This document shows positions 1-7,819 of a DNA stretch of 64,000 bases, piece after piece (positions within the stretch are counted from its first letter, which is position 1; each line of letters opens with the position of its first letter). The position numbers and the translations under genes are program-made. The notes below the pieces were generated by a model, which ran no database searches, was not told where the DNA came from, and worked only from the letters and a program-made list of their open reading frames with translations. This DNA comes from Mucilaginibacter_A sp964236465 (GTDB lineage Bacteria > Bacteroidota > Bacteroidia > Sphingobacteriales > Sphingobacteriaceae), in the NCBI GenBank assembly GCA_964236465.1, contig CAXSBZ010000016.1, positions 7,497 through 71,496 on the forward strand. Reading direction: 5' to 3'.

Positions 1-1575
1 TGCATATTTATCTTTACTGTTGGTGCCGCGCAGCATTTCGTCAATCAAAACCAGCGTGTCATTTTCGGATGCTGTTTTTACAAGGATCATTTTCAAACGG
101 TCCAATTCCGCTTTAAAAGTGGATGTGCTTTCGTTCAGTGAATCTTTAATCCGCATATAACTCACTATTTTCAATACCGAAACCATCAAACTTTCGGCAC
201 AAACCGGCGCGCCGGCATAAGCCAAAACTAAGTTGATGCCCAGCGTGCGCAAAAACGTACTTTTTCCGGCCATGTTGGAACCGGTGATCACGTCAACCGT
301 TTTGGTTTTCATGCTGAAATTGTTGCTGATGCATTTTTCTGATGCAATTAAAGGATGTCCCAATGCCGAAGTTTCAACCTGAAACTCATTTGTAATTGTT
401 GGAAATGGCCAGTCGGGATGATTGTAATGCAGCGTGCTTAGACTAATCAGAGCTTCAAAAGCGGAAATCACTTCAAAACCATTTAAAATTAACTTGGATG
501 AAGTTTGATGCCAATTTGCAACTTTAACAGAGCATCGGATTCCCCAAAGGAAAAGCAGATTTAAAAATATAGCTGCAATTGGCGTATTCATCAAATCAAA
601 TTGCTTGATGATGGTTGCCAGATCAGCAATTTTCGGATAGGTTTTTTCACCGTTTTGATGCTGGCATTGTTTTACTAAGTCGATCAAATATTGGCTTTCC
701 CATTTTTCTTCTTCAATCCATTTCAACACAGTAGAATAGGAGTTGAGCTGGCCTGCACATTTGCTAAAACCGCTGTGAACACTCATGATCTGCCTGCCAT
801 AAATGCCTGACAAAAAGAAATTAAACAATAAAATCAAGGCTATAATTTCCAAAAAAACAGTGCTAAAAGAAGCACAGATAATTAAAATCCCAACTAAATA
901 CGGCAAAATGGCAACATATATTTTCAACCATTTTTGATCTGTAAACCCAATTCTTTTTTTTAATCCGTTTTGAATGGCAGCACCAAGTTTTTCCATTTCC
1001 TGGTTGATAAACGGAAGCAAATTCGCCCTAAAATCAAATGTTGCCTTTATCTTTTGTTTGAGTTCTTTTATGGCTTGCTGGCGTTCTTCTATAGTGTTTT
1101 TATCAGCGGGTTTTTTATACCAGTCGGCTAAAATAGCTTTCCCATTTTGCGTGTTGCTGCGGTTGATTAAATGGAACAAAGAAAAAGGACCGAAAATATC
1201 CAAGTCATCAGTGTAAGGATGGGAAGCATCAGCAAAACCGGAACCATCATCGTAGCTGTTTTTATTTTCTTTTAGCTGATTAATTTCGTTTTCCAAAACC
1301 GATAACAGGTTCTTATTAAAATCATGCTGCTGCTGCAATTTAGCCTGCTTCATTACCAATTGCATAAAAACAAAACTGGTGAGCAAAAAAACCAGCAACA
1401 TGTAAATAGACCCATATCTACCAACTAAGTAAATACCGGCAATACCAATCAAAAAAGCCCCAAGCCGATAAAACGAAACCTGGTTAATACTTCTTTTAAG
1501 GGATAAAACTTTAGTTGAAAGCTTATCTGCTTCCTGTATGTATTTTTGGAAAATCAGATGTTCCTGCGCAGTCAT
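1..1575 (-). CDS. MutS-family DNA-binding ATPase, partial (C-terminus beyond window start)
   Basis: Reading leftward from ATG at 1575 the frame stays open to base 1. The N-terminal part begins MTAQEHLIFQKY and has two hydrophobic stretches (about residues 35-70), as in the membrane-anchored MutS-like proteins of Bacteroidota. Near 250-290 the frame encodes a P-loop (VITGSNMAGKSTFLR) and near 20-50 a Walker B with the MutS signature (LVLIDEMLRGTNSKDKY). This is the MutS ATPase core without a mismatch-recognition domain, so a role in classical mismatch repair is doubtful. Dispersed-element cores lie inside it at 72, 864 and, as a variant, 1094. The family call is firm; the function is open. Confidence 0.85.
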   Translation of the reverse strand, partial: MTAQEHLIFQKYIQEADKLSTKVLSLKRSINQVSFYRLGAFLIGIAGIYLVGRYGSIYMLLVFLLTSFVFMQLVMKQAKLQQQHDFNKNLLSVLENEINQLKENKNSYDDGSGFADASHPYTDDLDIFGPFSLFHLINRSNTQNGKAILADWYKKPADKNTIEERQQAIKELKQKIKATFDFRANLLPFINQEMEKLGAAIQNGLKKRIGFTDQKWLKIYVAILPYLVGILIICASFSTVFLEIIALILLFNFFLSGIYGRQIMSVHSGFSKCAGQLNSYSTVLKWIEEEKWESQYLIDLVKQCQHQNGEKTYPKIADLATIIKQFDLMNTPIAAIFLNLLFLWGIRCSVKVANWHQTSSKLILNGFEVISAFEALISLSTLHYNHPDWPFPTITNEFQVETSALGHPLIASEKCISNNFSMKTKTVDVITGSNMAGKSTFLRTLGINLVLAYAGAPVCAESLMVSVLKIVSYMRIKDSLNESTSTFKAELDRLKMILVKTASENDTLVLIDEMLRGTNSKDKYA

Positions 1576-1596
1576 TTATTCATAATTTTTAAGCTT

Positions 1597-1604
1597 TAAC
1601 TTTG
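1597..1604 (+). promoter_or_regulatory. TAnnTTTG-type -7 box upstream of rlmH
   Basis: TAACTTTG matches the Bacteroidota primary sigma -7 consensus TAnnTTTG. It lies 65 bases before the rlmH ATG and diverges from the MutS-like gene. No clear -33 element was picked out. Confidence 0.5.
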
Positions 1605-1669
1605 TGTAATATTTTGGCGAAAATATCCAAATCAATCCACATCTGTTTATTTAATTCTGATCCTGTTAA

Positions 1670-2143
1670 ATGAAAATCACGCTGTTATCTGTTGGGAAAA
1701 CTGAAGAAAAATATCTGCTGCAAGGCATTGATATCTACCTGAAACGGCTGAAACATTACATCAAACTGGAAATTACGGAGTTGCCCGAACTGAAAAATAC
1801 GAAAGGTTTGAGCCAGGACCAGCAGAAAGCCAAAGAAGCGGAACTGATTTTGAAAAAAATAATTACTACCGATTTTGTGGTTTTGCTGGATGAACGCGGG
1901 CAGGAACTTTCGTCGCTCCAATTTGCCGATTTGCTCAGTAAAAGAATGTTGGCCTCTACCCAAAACCTGGTTTTTGTGATTGGCGGTCCGTATGGTTTTG
2001 ACAGTTCGGTTTATCAGCGCGCCAACGATAAACTGTCGCTTTCCAAACTCACTTTTTCGCATCAAATGGTGCGTTTGTTTTTTGCAGAACAGGTTTACCG
2101 TGCGTTTACGATTTTGAAAGGCGAACCTTATCATCATGAGTAG
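1670..2143 (+). CDS. rlmH: 23S rRNA (pseudouridine1915-N3)-methyltransferase RlmH
   Basis: The 157-residue length is the family norm. RlmH is a SPOUT (knotted) SAM-dependent enzyme that methylates pseudouridine 1915 in helix 69 of 23S rRNA. Visible signatures are LDERG (73-77), the knot glycine motif GGPYGF (105-110) and the conserved C-terminal stretch ending KGEPYHHE, whose tyrosine and histidines form part of the RNA-binding active site. The gene stands alone and a dispersed-element copy (CTGTTTTTA at 2161) follows its stop closely. Confidence 0.97.
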   Translation: MKITLLSVGKTEEKYLLQGIDIYLKRLKHYIKLEITELPELKNTKGLSQDQQKAKEAELILKKIITTDFVVLLDERGQELSSLQFADLLSKRMLASTQNLVFVIGGPYGFDSSVYQRANDKLSLSKLTFSHQMVRLFFAEQVYRAFTILKGEPYHHE

Positions 2144-2228
2144 ATTTGAGGTTTGGAATGCTGTTTTTATCAGATAAAAAACTGACTGATAACTGGTAGC
2201 ACACAACCCAAAACCCGCAACCAAATAG

Positions 2229-2236
2229 TAACTTTG
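2229..2236 (+). promoter_or_regulatory. TAnnTTTG box four bases before the CDF start codon
   Basis: TAACTTTG is followed by CATC and then the ATG at 2241. Bacteroidota transcription usually starts several bases downstream of this box, so the mRNA would begin at or very near the ATG. That suggests a leaderless or near-leaderless transcript. Confidence 0.5.
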
Positions 2237-2240
2237 CATC

Positions 2241-3158
2241 ATGACCCACGATCATAACCACGCACACCACCACCACGATCATGCACCGAAAATAACGCAT
2301 CTGACAAGAGCGTTCATCATCGGTATTATTTTGAATGCGGCTTTTGTTATTGCAGAAGTTATCGGCGGATTGTACACGCATTCCCTTTCTTTGCTTACTG
2401 ATGCCGGCCATAATCTCAGCGATGTAGCCAGTTTAGCTTTGGCTTTGCTGGCTTTCAAACTTACCACTGTGGCCAAAAACAGCCAATATACGTATGGTTA
2501 CAAACGCTCTACAATCATCGTTTCGTTGCTAAATGCCATTATTTTGCTGGCTGCCGTGGTAATTATTGCTTACGAAGCAGCCCTGCGTTTTTTGCACCCG
2601 GAACCAATTGCCGGTGCCACGATCGCCTGGATTGCAGCTGCCGGGATTTTGGTAAACGGCATTACAGCCTGGCTTTTTGTACAAGGCAAAGAAAAAGACT
2701 TGAACATAAAAGGCGCGTATCTGCACATGGCGATTGATGCCGTGGTGTCATTCGGCGTCGTTATTTCCGGCGTAGTTATTTATTTTACGCATTGGTTTTG
2801 GGTGGATAGTTTGGTTAGTTTGATTATTGTTGTCGTGATCATCGGCGGCACTTGGAACCTGCTGAAAGAAAGTTTAAGGCTTTCGTTGGATGGCATCCCG
2901 AAGGAACTCAATCTGGAAAAAGTGAAAGCCGCAATGCTCAAAATAAAAGGTGTTTTGGATGTGCACCACATCCACATTTGGGCGTTGAGCACTACTGAGA
3001 ACGCGCTGACCGCACATTTAGTAATCGAGCAAAATGCAGTTACTTCTTTTAGCCATATAAAAGAAGAATTGCGGCACGAATTGCTGCATTTGGACATTCA
3101 GCACAGCACTTTTGAACCGGAGTTTTCTGTAGAAAGTTGCAGCAATGTAAGTTGTTGA
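2241..3158 (+). CDS. Cation diffusion facilitator (CzcD/ZitB-type zinc exporter)
   Basis: A 305-residue CDF antiporter that exports divalent metals, probably Zn2+, from the cytoplasm in exchange for protons. The first 20 residues are His-rich (MTHDHNHAHHHHDHAP), a metal-sensing or delivery tail. Six membrane helices follow. The transport site pairs are D54 with H57xxxD61 in helix 2 and H162xxxD166 in helix 5. The cytoplasmic C-terminal domain has VHHIHIWALS and ends with two cysteines (SCSNVSC). The gene ends at a long perfect hairpin built from two dispersed-element copies. Metal preference is inferred. Confidence 0.93.
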   Translation: MTHDHNHAHHHHDHAPKITHLTRAFIIGIILNAAFVIAEVIGGLYTHSLSLLTDAGHNLSDVASLALALLAFKLTTVAKNSQYTYGYKRSTIIVSLLNAIILLAAVVIIAYEAALRFLHPEPIAGATIAWIAAAGILVNGITAWLFVQGKEKDLNIKGAYLHMAIDAVVSFGVVISGVVIYFTHWFWVDSLVSLIIVVVIIGGTWNLLKESLRLSLDGIPKELNLEKVKAAMLKIKGVLDVHHIHIWALSTTENALTAHLVIEQNAVTSFSHIKEELRHELLHLDIQHSTFEPEFSVESCSNVSC

Positions 3159-3163
3159 AATAG

Positions 3164-3213
3164 AAAATGCTTCTTTTATCAACCTAAATTTGGGGTGATA
3201 AAAGAAGCATTTT
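3164..3213. terminator. Bidirectional terminator made of two inverted dispersed elements
   Basis: A perfect 17-bp stem (3164-3180 with 3197-3213) encloses a 16-base loop. Each arm is a full copy of the element AAAATGCTTCTTTTATC, here placed head to head between the convergent CDF and DUF5606 genes. The arm ends in TTTT on both strands, which suits a weak intrinsic terminator in both directions. Confidence 0.75.
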
Positions 3214-3238
3214 ACCGTCCTGTCATTTCGCCAAACAA

Positions 3239-3266
3239 GTAAGGGCGATTCATGAATCGCCCTTAC
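3239..3266. repeat. Perfect 28-bp palindrome overlapping the DUF5606 stop codon
   Basis: The arm GTAAGGGCGATTCA is followed directly by its exact reverse complement. The DUF5606 TAA stop lies in this palindrome (bases 3263-3265 read on the minus strand). Sequences of this GGGCGATTCATGAATCGCCC type are familiar as dispersed palindromic repeats in many bacteria. It could also add to termination of the minus-strand gene. Confidence 0.7.
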
Positions 3267-3706
3267 CCTGATTGATTTTCTGTTTTCACTTCATTTTTTG
3301 CCGCAACAGGAGCAGTTTCAGGCTCAGCCTCAAACTCGGGTCGGGTTTTCAAAATCTCAAACCAGCTAATGATTTTTTTGATGTCCGAAGCATAAACTTT
3401 ATCCTCATCATGTTCCGGTGCTGCTTCGCGGAAAAATTCGCGCAACGTTTTTCCATCCGCTTTTTTGGCATCCGGCATGTTTTCCAACGTTTTCATTCGC
3501 GCTAAAATATCCGTCAGCTTTAAATCTTCCTGCTCACCAAAAATCGTAATTTCATCCAAAGCCGCCAGTTTGGCCGTGCTCAGGTTGACCACCAGTTTCA
3601 GCTTTTGCGCATCCAGGCTTTCCAAAATAAAACCGGTTTTGCTTTGTGCCATTGCCCGCCACAAACCCGGTTTCCCGGAAACGGAAACTATTCCATGTAA
3701 ATTCAT
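3263..3706 (-). CDS. DUF5606 family protein
   Basis: A 147-residue protein whose N-terminus (MNLHGIVSVSGKPGLWR) and following small beta-barrel-like region match the DUF5606 family, which is confined to Bacteroidota and has no known function. The last 25 residues are a charged, low-complexity tail rich in Glu, Ala and Pro. No signal peptide is present, so it is cytoplasmic. It is convergent with the CDF gene. Confidence 0.8.
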   Translation of the reverse strand: MNLHGIVSVSGKPGLWRAMAQSKTGFILESLDAQKLKLVVNLSTAKLAALDEITIFGEQEDLKLTDILARMKTLENMPDAKKADGKTLREFFREAAPEHDEDKVYASDIKKIISWFEILKTRPEFEAEPETAPVAAKNEVKTENQSG

Positions 3707-3805
3707 TTTTTGAGTTTTATGTTAAATTTGTAAGTGATGAATTAGATCAGCCTCAGTCCAAAAGGTTTACGCCGGATATTTAAAACGTATCACTTAAAAC
3801 TTTTT

Positions 3806-4267
3806 CTATCCTTCAATCACTTCAATACTGGTAATCTTATCGCCCTGCCGGATTTGATCAACCACATCCACATTATCCACCACTTTACCAAAAACCGTGT
3901 GGTTACGGTCTAAATGCGCTGTGTTTGCGCGGCTGTGGCAGATGAAAAACTGAGAACCACCGGTATTGCGGCCGGCATGGGCCATGGAAAGTACGCCGCG
4001 ATCATGATATTGGTTTCCGCCCGTCAGCTCACAATCAATTTTATAACCCGGGCCGCCGCTGCCGGCGCGCGAAGCGGTTGACGGATCTTTAGAAAGCGGA
4101 TCGCCGGTTTGCACCATAAAATTTGGGATCACGCGGTGAAAAGCCACGCCGTTGTAAAAGCCATCTTTTGCTAATTTTGTAAAGTTGGCTACGGTATTCG
4201 GCGCATCCTGTTCGTAAAATTCTACGGTCATGTCGCCTTTGTCGGTTTTAATAATTGCTTTGCTCAT
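3806..4267 (-). CDS. Cyclophilin-type peptidyl-prolyl cis-trans isomerase
   Basis: A compact 153-residue cyclophilin that catalyses proline isomerisation during protein folding. The catalytic motif FHRVIPNFMVQTGDP begins at residue 43 with the active Arg at 45, and GRNTGGSQFFI (99-109) lines the substrate pocket. The tryptophan that gives cyclosporin sensitivity in human CypA is Leu here (L119), as in many bacterial members. No signal peptide is seen, so this is a cytoplasmic form. A TAnnTTTG box (CAAAGTTA on the plus strand, 4287-4294) precedes it by about 20 bases. Confidence 0.95.
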   Translation of the reverse strand: MSKAIIKTDKGDMTVEFYEQDAPNTVANFTKLAKDGFYNGVAFHRVIPNFMVQTGDPLSKDPSTASRAGSGGPGYKIDCELTGGNQYHDRGVLSMAHAGRNTGGSQFFICHSRANTAHLDRNHTVFGKVVDNVDVVDQIRQGDKITSIEVIEG

Positions 4268-4286
4268 TTTTTTGTTTAAAGAGGTG

Positions 4287-4294
4287 CAAAGTTA
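4287..4294 (-). promoter_or_regulatory. TAnnTTTG-type -7 box of the cyclophilin gene
   Basis: On the minus strand this reads TAACTTTG, 19 bases before the ATG at 4267. The spacing allows a short leader. Confidence 0.5.
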
Positions 4295-4334
4295 GTATTT
4301 TAGACCTAATATCAGATTTTGAAATTGATTTAAG

Positions 4335-5600
4335 ATGAAGAGTTTCCGTGCTGTTTTTATCACTATAATTTTATGTTTGGCTGGGTTTTGGGTTGATGCC
4401 GCTTCCATTTTAATCCCGATGGACGAAACACAACACGATCATTTAAAATCCTACGGTATCGCGTTCTGGGTTTTGAAAAATAATGAAGAAGTGGACTGGC
4501 TGCTTAATTATCGCGGCGGCAGTTTTATGCTGAGATACAGCCAGAAAGCAGAGTCTGAATGCAAGGTGAGAGGTGTGAGCTATGAGGTTTTAGCGGATGC
4601 AAAAGTTACTTCGATTTTGAATGAAATTACTGATCCGTCTGTGAATATGGATATGGTGAAGCTGGAAAAAGCACCCAAAATGGCCGTTTATTCGCCCAAA
4701 AGCAAACTGCCCTGGGACGATGCCGTAACACTGGTTTTGACGTATGCCGAAATCCCGTACACAGTTTTGTATGATGAGGAAATCATCAAAGGCGAGCTGC
4801 CCAAATACGATTGGCTGCACCTGCACCACGAAGATTTTACCGGCCAGTACAGCAAATTTTACTCCGCTTTCCACAATGCGGCCTGGTACATTGAAGATCA
4901 GGAACGGCAGGAAGCATTGGCCAAAAAATTAGGTTTTAAAAAAGTATCACAAATGAAGCTGGCTGTGGCCAAAGATATCCGTGATTTTTGTTCGGGCGGC
5001 GGTTTTTTGTTTGCAATGTGTTCCGGTACGGATTCCTTTGATATTGCTTTGGCTGCGGATGGAGCAGATATTTGCGAACGTATGTTTGATGGCGATGCCG
5101 CTGATCCGAACGCACAATCCAAGCTGGATTTTAACAAAACCTTCGCTTTTAAGGATTTTAAGCTGGATGAAAACCCGTATAGCCACAGCTTCAGCAACAT
5201 TGATGTAACGCCAACCCGGAGCGTGGGCCGTGCAGATGATTTTTTTACTTTGTTTGATTTTTCGGCTAAATGGGATGTCGTTCCTTCGATGCTTACCCAA
5301 AATCATGATAAAGTGGTGAAAGGTTTCATGGGCTTGACAACCGCTTTCCGCAAAGAGCTGATCAAGCCAAATGTGTTGATTTTGGGCGAATTGAAATCCG
5401 CCGGGGAAGCGCGCTACATCCATGGCGATTATGGCAAAGGCCAATGGACTTTTTACGGCGGCCACGACCCGGAAGATTACCAGCATGCCATCGGCGATCC
5501 GCCAACGGATTTAAAACTGCACCCCAATTCTCCGGGTTATCGTTTGATTTTAAATAATGTTTTGTTTCCGGCCGCGAAGAAAAAGAAACAGAAGACTTGA
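4335..5600 (+). CDS. Secreted protein of the type annotated asparagine synthetase B in Bacteroidota
   Basis: A 421-residue protein with an N-terminal signal peptide (residues 1-22). The beginning ILIPMDETQHDHLKSYGIAFW is typical of a family labelled asparagine synthetase B in Bacteroidota. It lacks the N-terminal nucleophilic Cys and glutaminase domain of true AsnB, so that label should not be taken as function. Features such as FCSGGGFLFAMCSGTDS and GDYGKGQWTFYGGHDPED suggest a class I amidotransferase/ThuA-like fold (inference). It ends in a basic tail, AAKKKKQKT. The signal peptide coding region contains a dispersed-element core (4351), read as AVFI. Its 3' end is duplicated at 7554-7639 and, degraded, at 11625-11708. 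Confidence 0.7.
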   Translation: MKSFRAVFITIILCLAGFWVDAASILIPMDETQHDHLKSYGIAFWVLKNNEEVDWLLNYRGGSFMLRYSQKAESECKVRGVSYEVLADAKVTSILNEITDPSVNMDMVKLEKAPKMAVYSPKSKLPWDDAVTLVLTYAEIPYTVLYDEEIIKGELPKYDWLHLHHEDFTGQYSKFYSAFHNAAWYIEDQERQEALAKKLGFKKVSQMKLAVAKDIRDFCSGGGFLFAMCSGTDSFDIALAADGADICERMFDGDAADPNAQSKLDFNKTFAFKDFKLDENPYSHSFSNIDVTPTRSVGRADDFFTLFDFSAKWDVVPSMLTQNHDKVVKGFMGLTTAFRKELIKPNVLILGELKSAGEARYIHGDYGKGQWTFYGGHDPEDYQHAIGDPPTDLKLHPNSPGYRLILNNVLFPAAKKKKQKT

Positions 5601-5622
5601 TACTGTTTTTATCGGTATAAAT
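5541..5622 (+). repeat. Copy 1 of the asparagine synthetase B-like 3' end repeat (native gene end)
   Basis: This is the reference copy: the last 20 codons of the 4335-5600 gene plus the following element (CTGTTTTTATCGGTATAAAT). Copy 2 at 7554-7639 encodes the same residues YRLILNNVLFPAAKKKKQKT with seven synonymous codon changes. Copy 3 at 11625-11708 is degraded. Confidence 0.75.
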
Positions 5623-5902
5623 TTTAGAATTGTTTAAGAAACTGTTTTTATTAAAATCAAATTTTCATGTTAATCATATTGAAACTTAATTGTTAAAAAT
5701 AGTTACAGGAGTAATTTCTGTAAATCGCAAAGCTATAATTTTTGCTTCAAAATAAAATTTGGCAAATAATAGGTAAAGTAATTGAATACTTTACCAAGAA
5801 GACTGTTTGAGGAAACATAGAAGATATGAAATCCTTTTCTTGATATATTACCTAATAATTTCATACTCTGCTTAAATAATTATAACTACTAATACTTGTG
5901 TA
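5601..5902. other. AT-rich intergenic region before the amidase gene
   Basis: It contains two CTGTTTTTA cores (5603 and 5642) and is otherwise very AT-rich, marking the left edge of the low-GC amidase segment. No promoter or RNA gene could be recognised with confidence. Confidence 0.5.
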
Positions 5903-7354
5903 ATGGATGATATTCCTTATTGGCCTGCAACGATAATCGTAAATAAAATAAGAAATAAAGAGATAAGTGTTGAGTGTGTAGTAAAATCATTTTTGGAAAG
6001 GATTGAAAAATATAACCCTGAAATTAATGCTGTAGTATCCATGCGTGATAAAGCTCAAATTATTTTAGAAGCAAAGGAAAAGGACAGACAAATAGCGAAA
6101 GGCATAGTGTTGGGTGCATTATATGGCTTGCCAATAACTGTTAAAGATAGTTTCAGCGTAAAAGGTTTAAGTCTTTCTAACGGGCACCCGGCCTATAAGA
6201 ATTATATTGCAACCGAAGATGCAGAACTGATAAAAAGGTTAAAGAATGCTGGGGTTATCATTATCGGTAAAACAAATCTACCTTTATTTTCAATTGATTG
6301 GCAAACCACTAATACCTGGTACGGACAAACTAATAACCCTTACGATATCAGTCGTGTTCCGGGAGGTAGTTCAGGCGGGTCAGCGGCGGCAGTAGCTATG
6401 GGATTTACACCTTTAGAATTAGGCTCAGATGCAGGAGGATCTATCAGGGTTCCTGCCCATTTTTGCGGAGTCTGCGGATTGCGCACTACCGAGCAAGCTT
6501 TATCTAACAGAGGGCAATTTAAGTTTCCTGGTAAACCACAAGGCCATCGCTTACTTACTGTTGCCGGGCCTATAGCCAAAAATGTTAATGACTTACTGTT
6601 GGTTATGCCGGTGCTTTGGGATAACGGTGAACTATTAGCTGAAATTCCTCCTGTAAAGTTTGATTCAAGCTCCTGGGACGGCAGTAAACTAAAGATTGCC
6701 TATTCGTATACTATTAATCAAATTGAAGTTGACCAAGAATACACCCGTATTTTTTCTGAATTTATTGAAAGATTAAAAGGAGATGATCACTACGTACAAT
6801 CGGACTATCCAGAATATAACGAAAAACACGCTTATAATATACATGGAAAGTTGTTAGGATTTGAGTTAGATGCCAGCTCACCCGTTCCATCCCTATTTAC
6901 CAAACTATTTTTTTATTTCTTTATTTTACTTAAATATCGGGATAGGCAATGGGCAAAAGGTGTAGTTGAAGGTATCGGGATGTCAGCCGGCAAATACTTA
7001 AAAATGCTGGAAGAGAAGGACAAGATTAGTGATAGTTATACTGCGTTTTTTAAAAATTATGATGTATGGATTACCCCGGTAGCATCTATCAGTGCCTTTA
7101 AACATCAAAGTGCCGGAAAACCTTTTAGTGTTAACAGTAAAAAAGTTAGTTACACGGAAGCTATAGGCGGTTTTAACTTTACTTCAGCATTGTCAGGACA
7201 TCCTATTTTGGTTATACCTATAGGCAAAACCACTAATGGAATGCCTGTAGGTATTCAAATTCATGCTAAAAAATGGACAGATAAGAAATTGCTTGAAATT
7301 GCACAACATCTAGAAAAATTTACGTCTCGATTCATTATTCCACCTTTTATATAA
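5903..7354 (+). CDS. Amidase-signature family hydrolase
   Basis: A 483-residue amidase-signature enzyme that hydrolyses an unknown amide. The Ser-cisSer-Lys triad is visible: K81 in TVKDSF, S156 in GGSSGGS (154-160) and nucleophile S180 in GSDAGGSIRVPA. There is no GatB/GatC partner nearby, so a tRNA amidotransferase role is unlikely; the length and the C-terminal LVIPIGKTTNGMPVGIQIH are typical of stand-alone amidases. Codon use is clearly more AT-rich than in neighbouring genes and the coding sequence carries none of the dispersed elements. It is bracketed by direct copies of the preceding gene's 3' end, which points to acquisition. Confidence 0.9.
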   Translation: MDDIPYWPATIIVNKIRNKEISVECVVKSFLERIEKYNPEINAVVSMRDKAQIILEAKEKDRQIAKGIVLGALYGLPITVKDSFSVKGLSLSNGHPAYKNYIATEDAELIKRLKNAGVIIIGKTNLPLFSIDWQTTNTWYGQTNNPYDISRVPGGSSGGSAAAVAMGFTPLELGSDAGGSIRVPAHFCGVCGLRTTEQALSNRGQFKFPGKPQGHRLLTVAGPIAKNVNDLLLVMPVLWDNGELLAEIPPVKFDSSSWDGSKLKIAYSYTINQIEVDQEYTRIFSEFIERLKGDDHYVQSDYPEYNEKHAYNIHGKLLGFELDASSPVPSLFTKLFFYFFILLKYRDRQWAKGVVEGIGMSAGKYLKMLEEKDKISDSYTAFFKNYDVWITPVASISAFKHQSAGKPFSVNSKKVSYTEAIGGFNFTSALSGHPILVIPIGKTTNGMPVGIQIHAKKWTDKKLLEIAQHLEKFTSRFIIPPFI

Positions 7355-7553
7355 AACCTGTATTTTATCGTAATATAATTATTTCTGTTGAATAATAAAT
7401 AATTTTTTAGAAGAAAACAGAAGTTTATTAAACAGATAAATATACTTACCATACTTCTTTTATCTCTTAAAAACAGATACTTTATATATTTTTAATAGAA
7501 GTTTAATTTAAATACTGAGTTTATAGTGCTAAAAGAAGCACATCAATTTTAAC
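7355..7553. other. AT-rich intergenic region with two dispersed elements
   Basis: It holds an element at 7453 (ACTTCTTTTA followed by TCTCTTAAAAACAG, so the second half mimics the sister form in reverse) and one on the minus strand at 7530. The second lies directly upstream of the duplicated gene end. Nothing else was recognised. Confidence 0.5.
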
Positions 7554-7639
7554 TACCGTTTGATTTTGAACAACGTTTTGTTTCCGGCTGCAAAGAAAAA
7601 GAAGCAGAAGACTGATGCTGTTTTTATCGGTGTAAAATT
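7554..7639 (+). pseudogene. Duplicated 3' end of the asparagine synthetase B-like gene (copy 2)
   Basis: The segment encodes YRLILNNVLFPAAKKKKQKT, identical in protein to the end of the 4335-5600 gene, but with seven synonymous codon differences. One T of the stop region is missing, so the frame runs on. It is followed by the same CTGTTTTTATCGG element as the original. The all-synonymous pattern says this piece comes from a functional allele of another lineage and is not a recent local copy. The 74-residue ORF over it (7560-7784) is not a gene. Confidence 0.75.
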
Positions 7640-7819
7640 GCAACCAGCTAAAAACAACCTTCCTTATTTATCCAGAAGCTTAAATTTATCTTGCCAAGCA
7701 ACTCTGCCAAGATTATTGTTGCGCTTTAAAAATATTGAAAGAAAAAATTTCAGGCCCAGTTGCAGCTATGATTTTTTGTTTTGATCTTTCAGCAATTAAA
7801 AGCAAATAAAAGAAGGACT

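Noticed and set aside
1685..2242. 185-residue minus-strand frame opposite rlmH
   Set aside because: It is the antisense shadow of rlmH with an implausible Phe/Gln-rich composition.
7560..7784. 74-residue frame starting MILNNVLFPAAKKKKQKT as a small gene
   Set aside because: It is the duplicated 3' end of the upstream gene running on after a one-base loss at the stop codon; there is no start region and no independent coding character.
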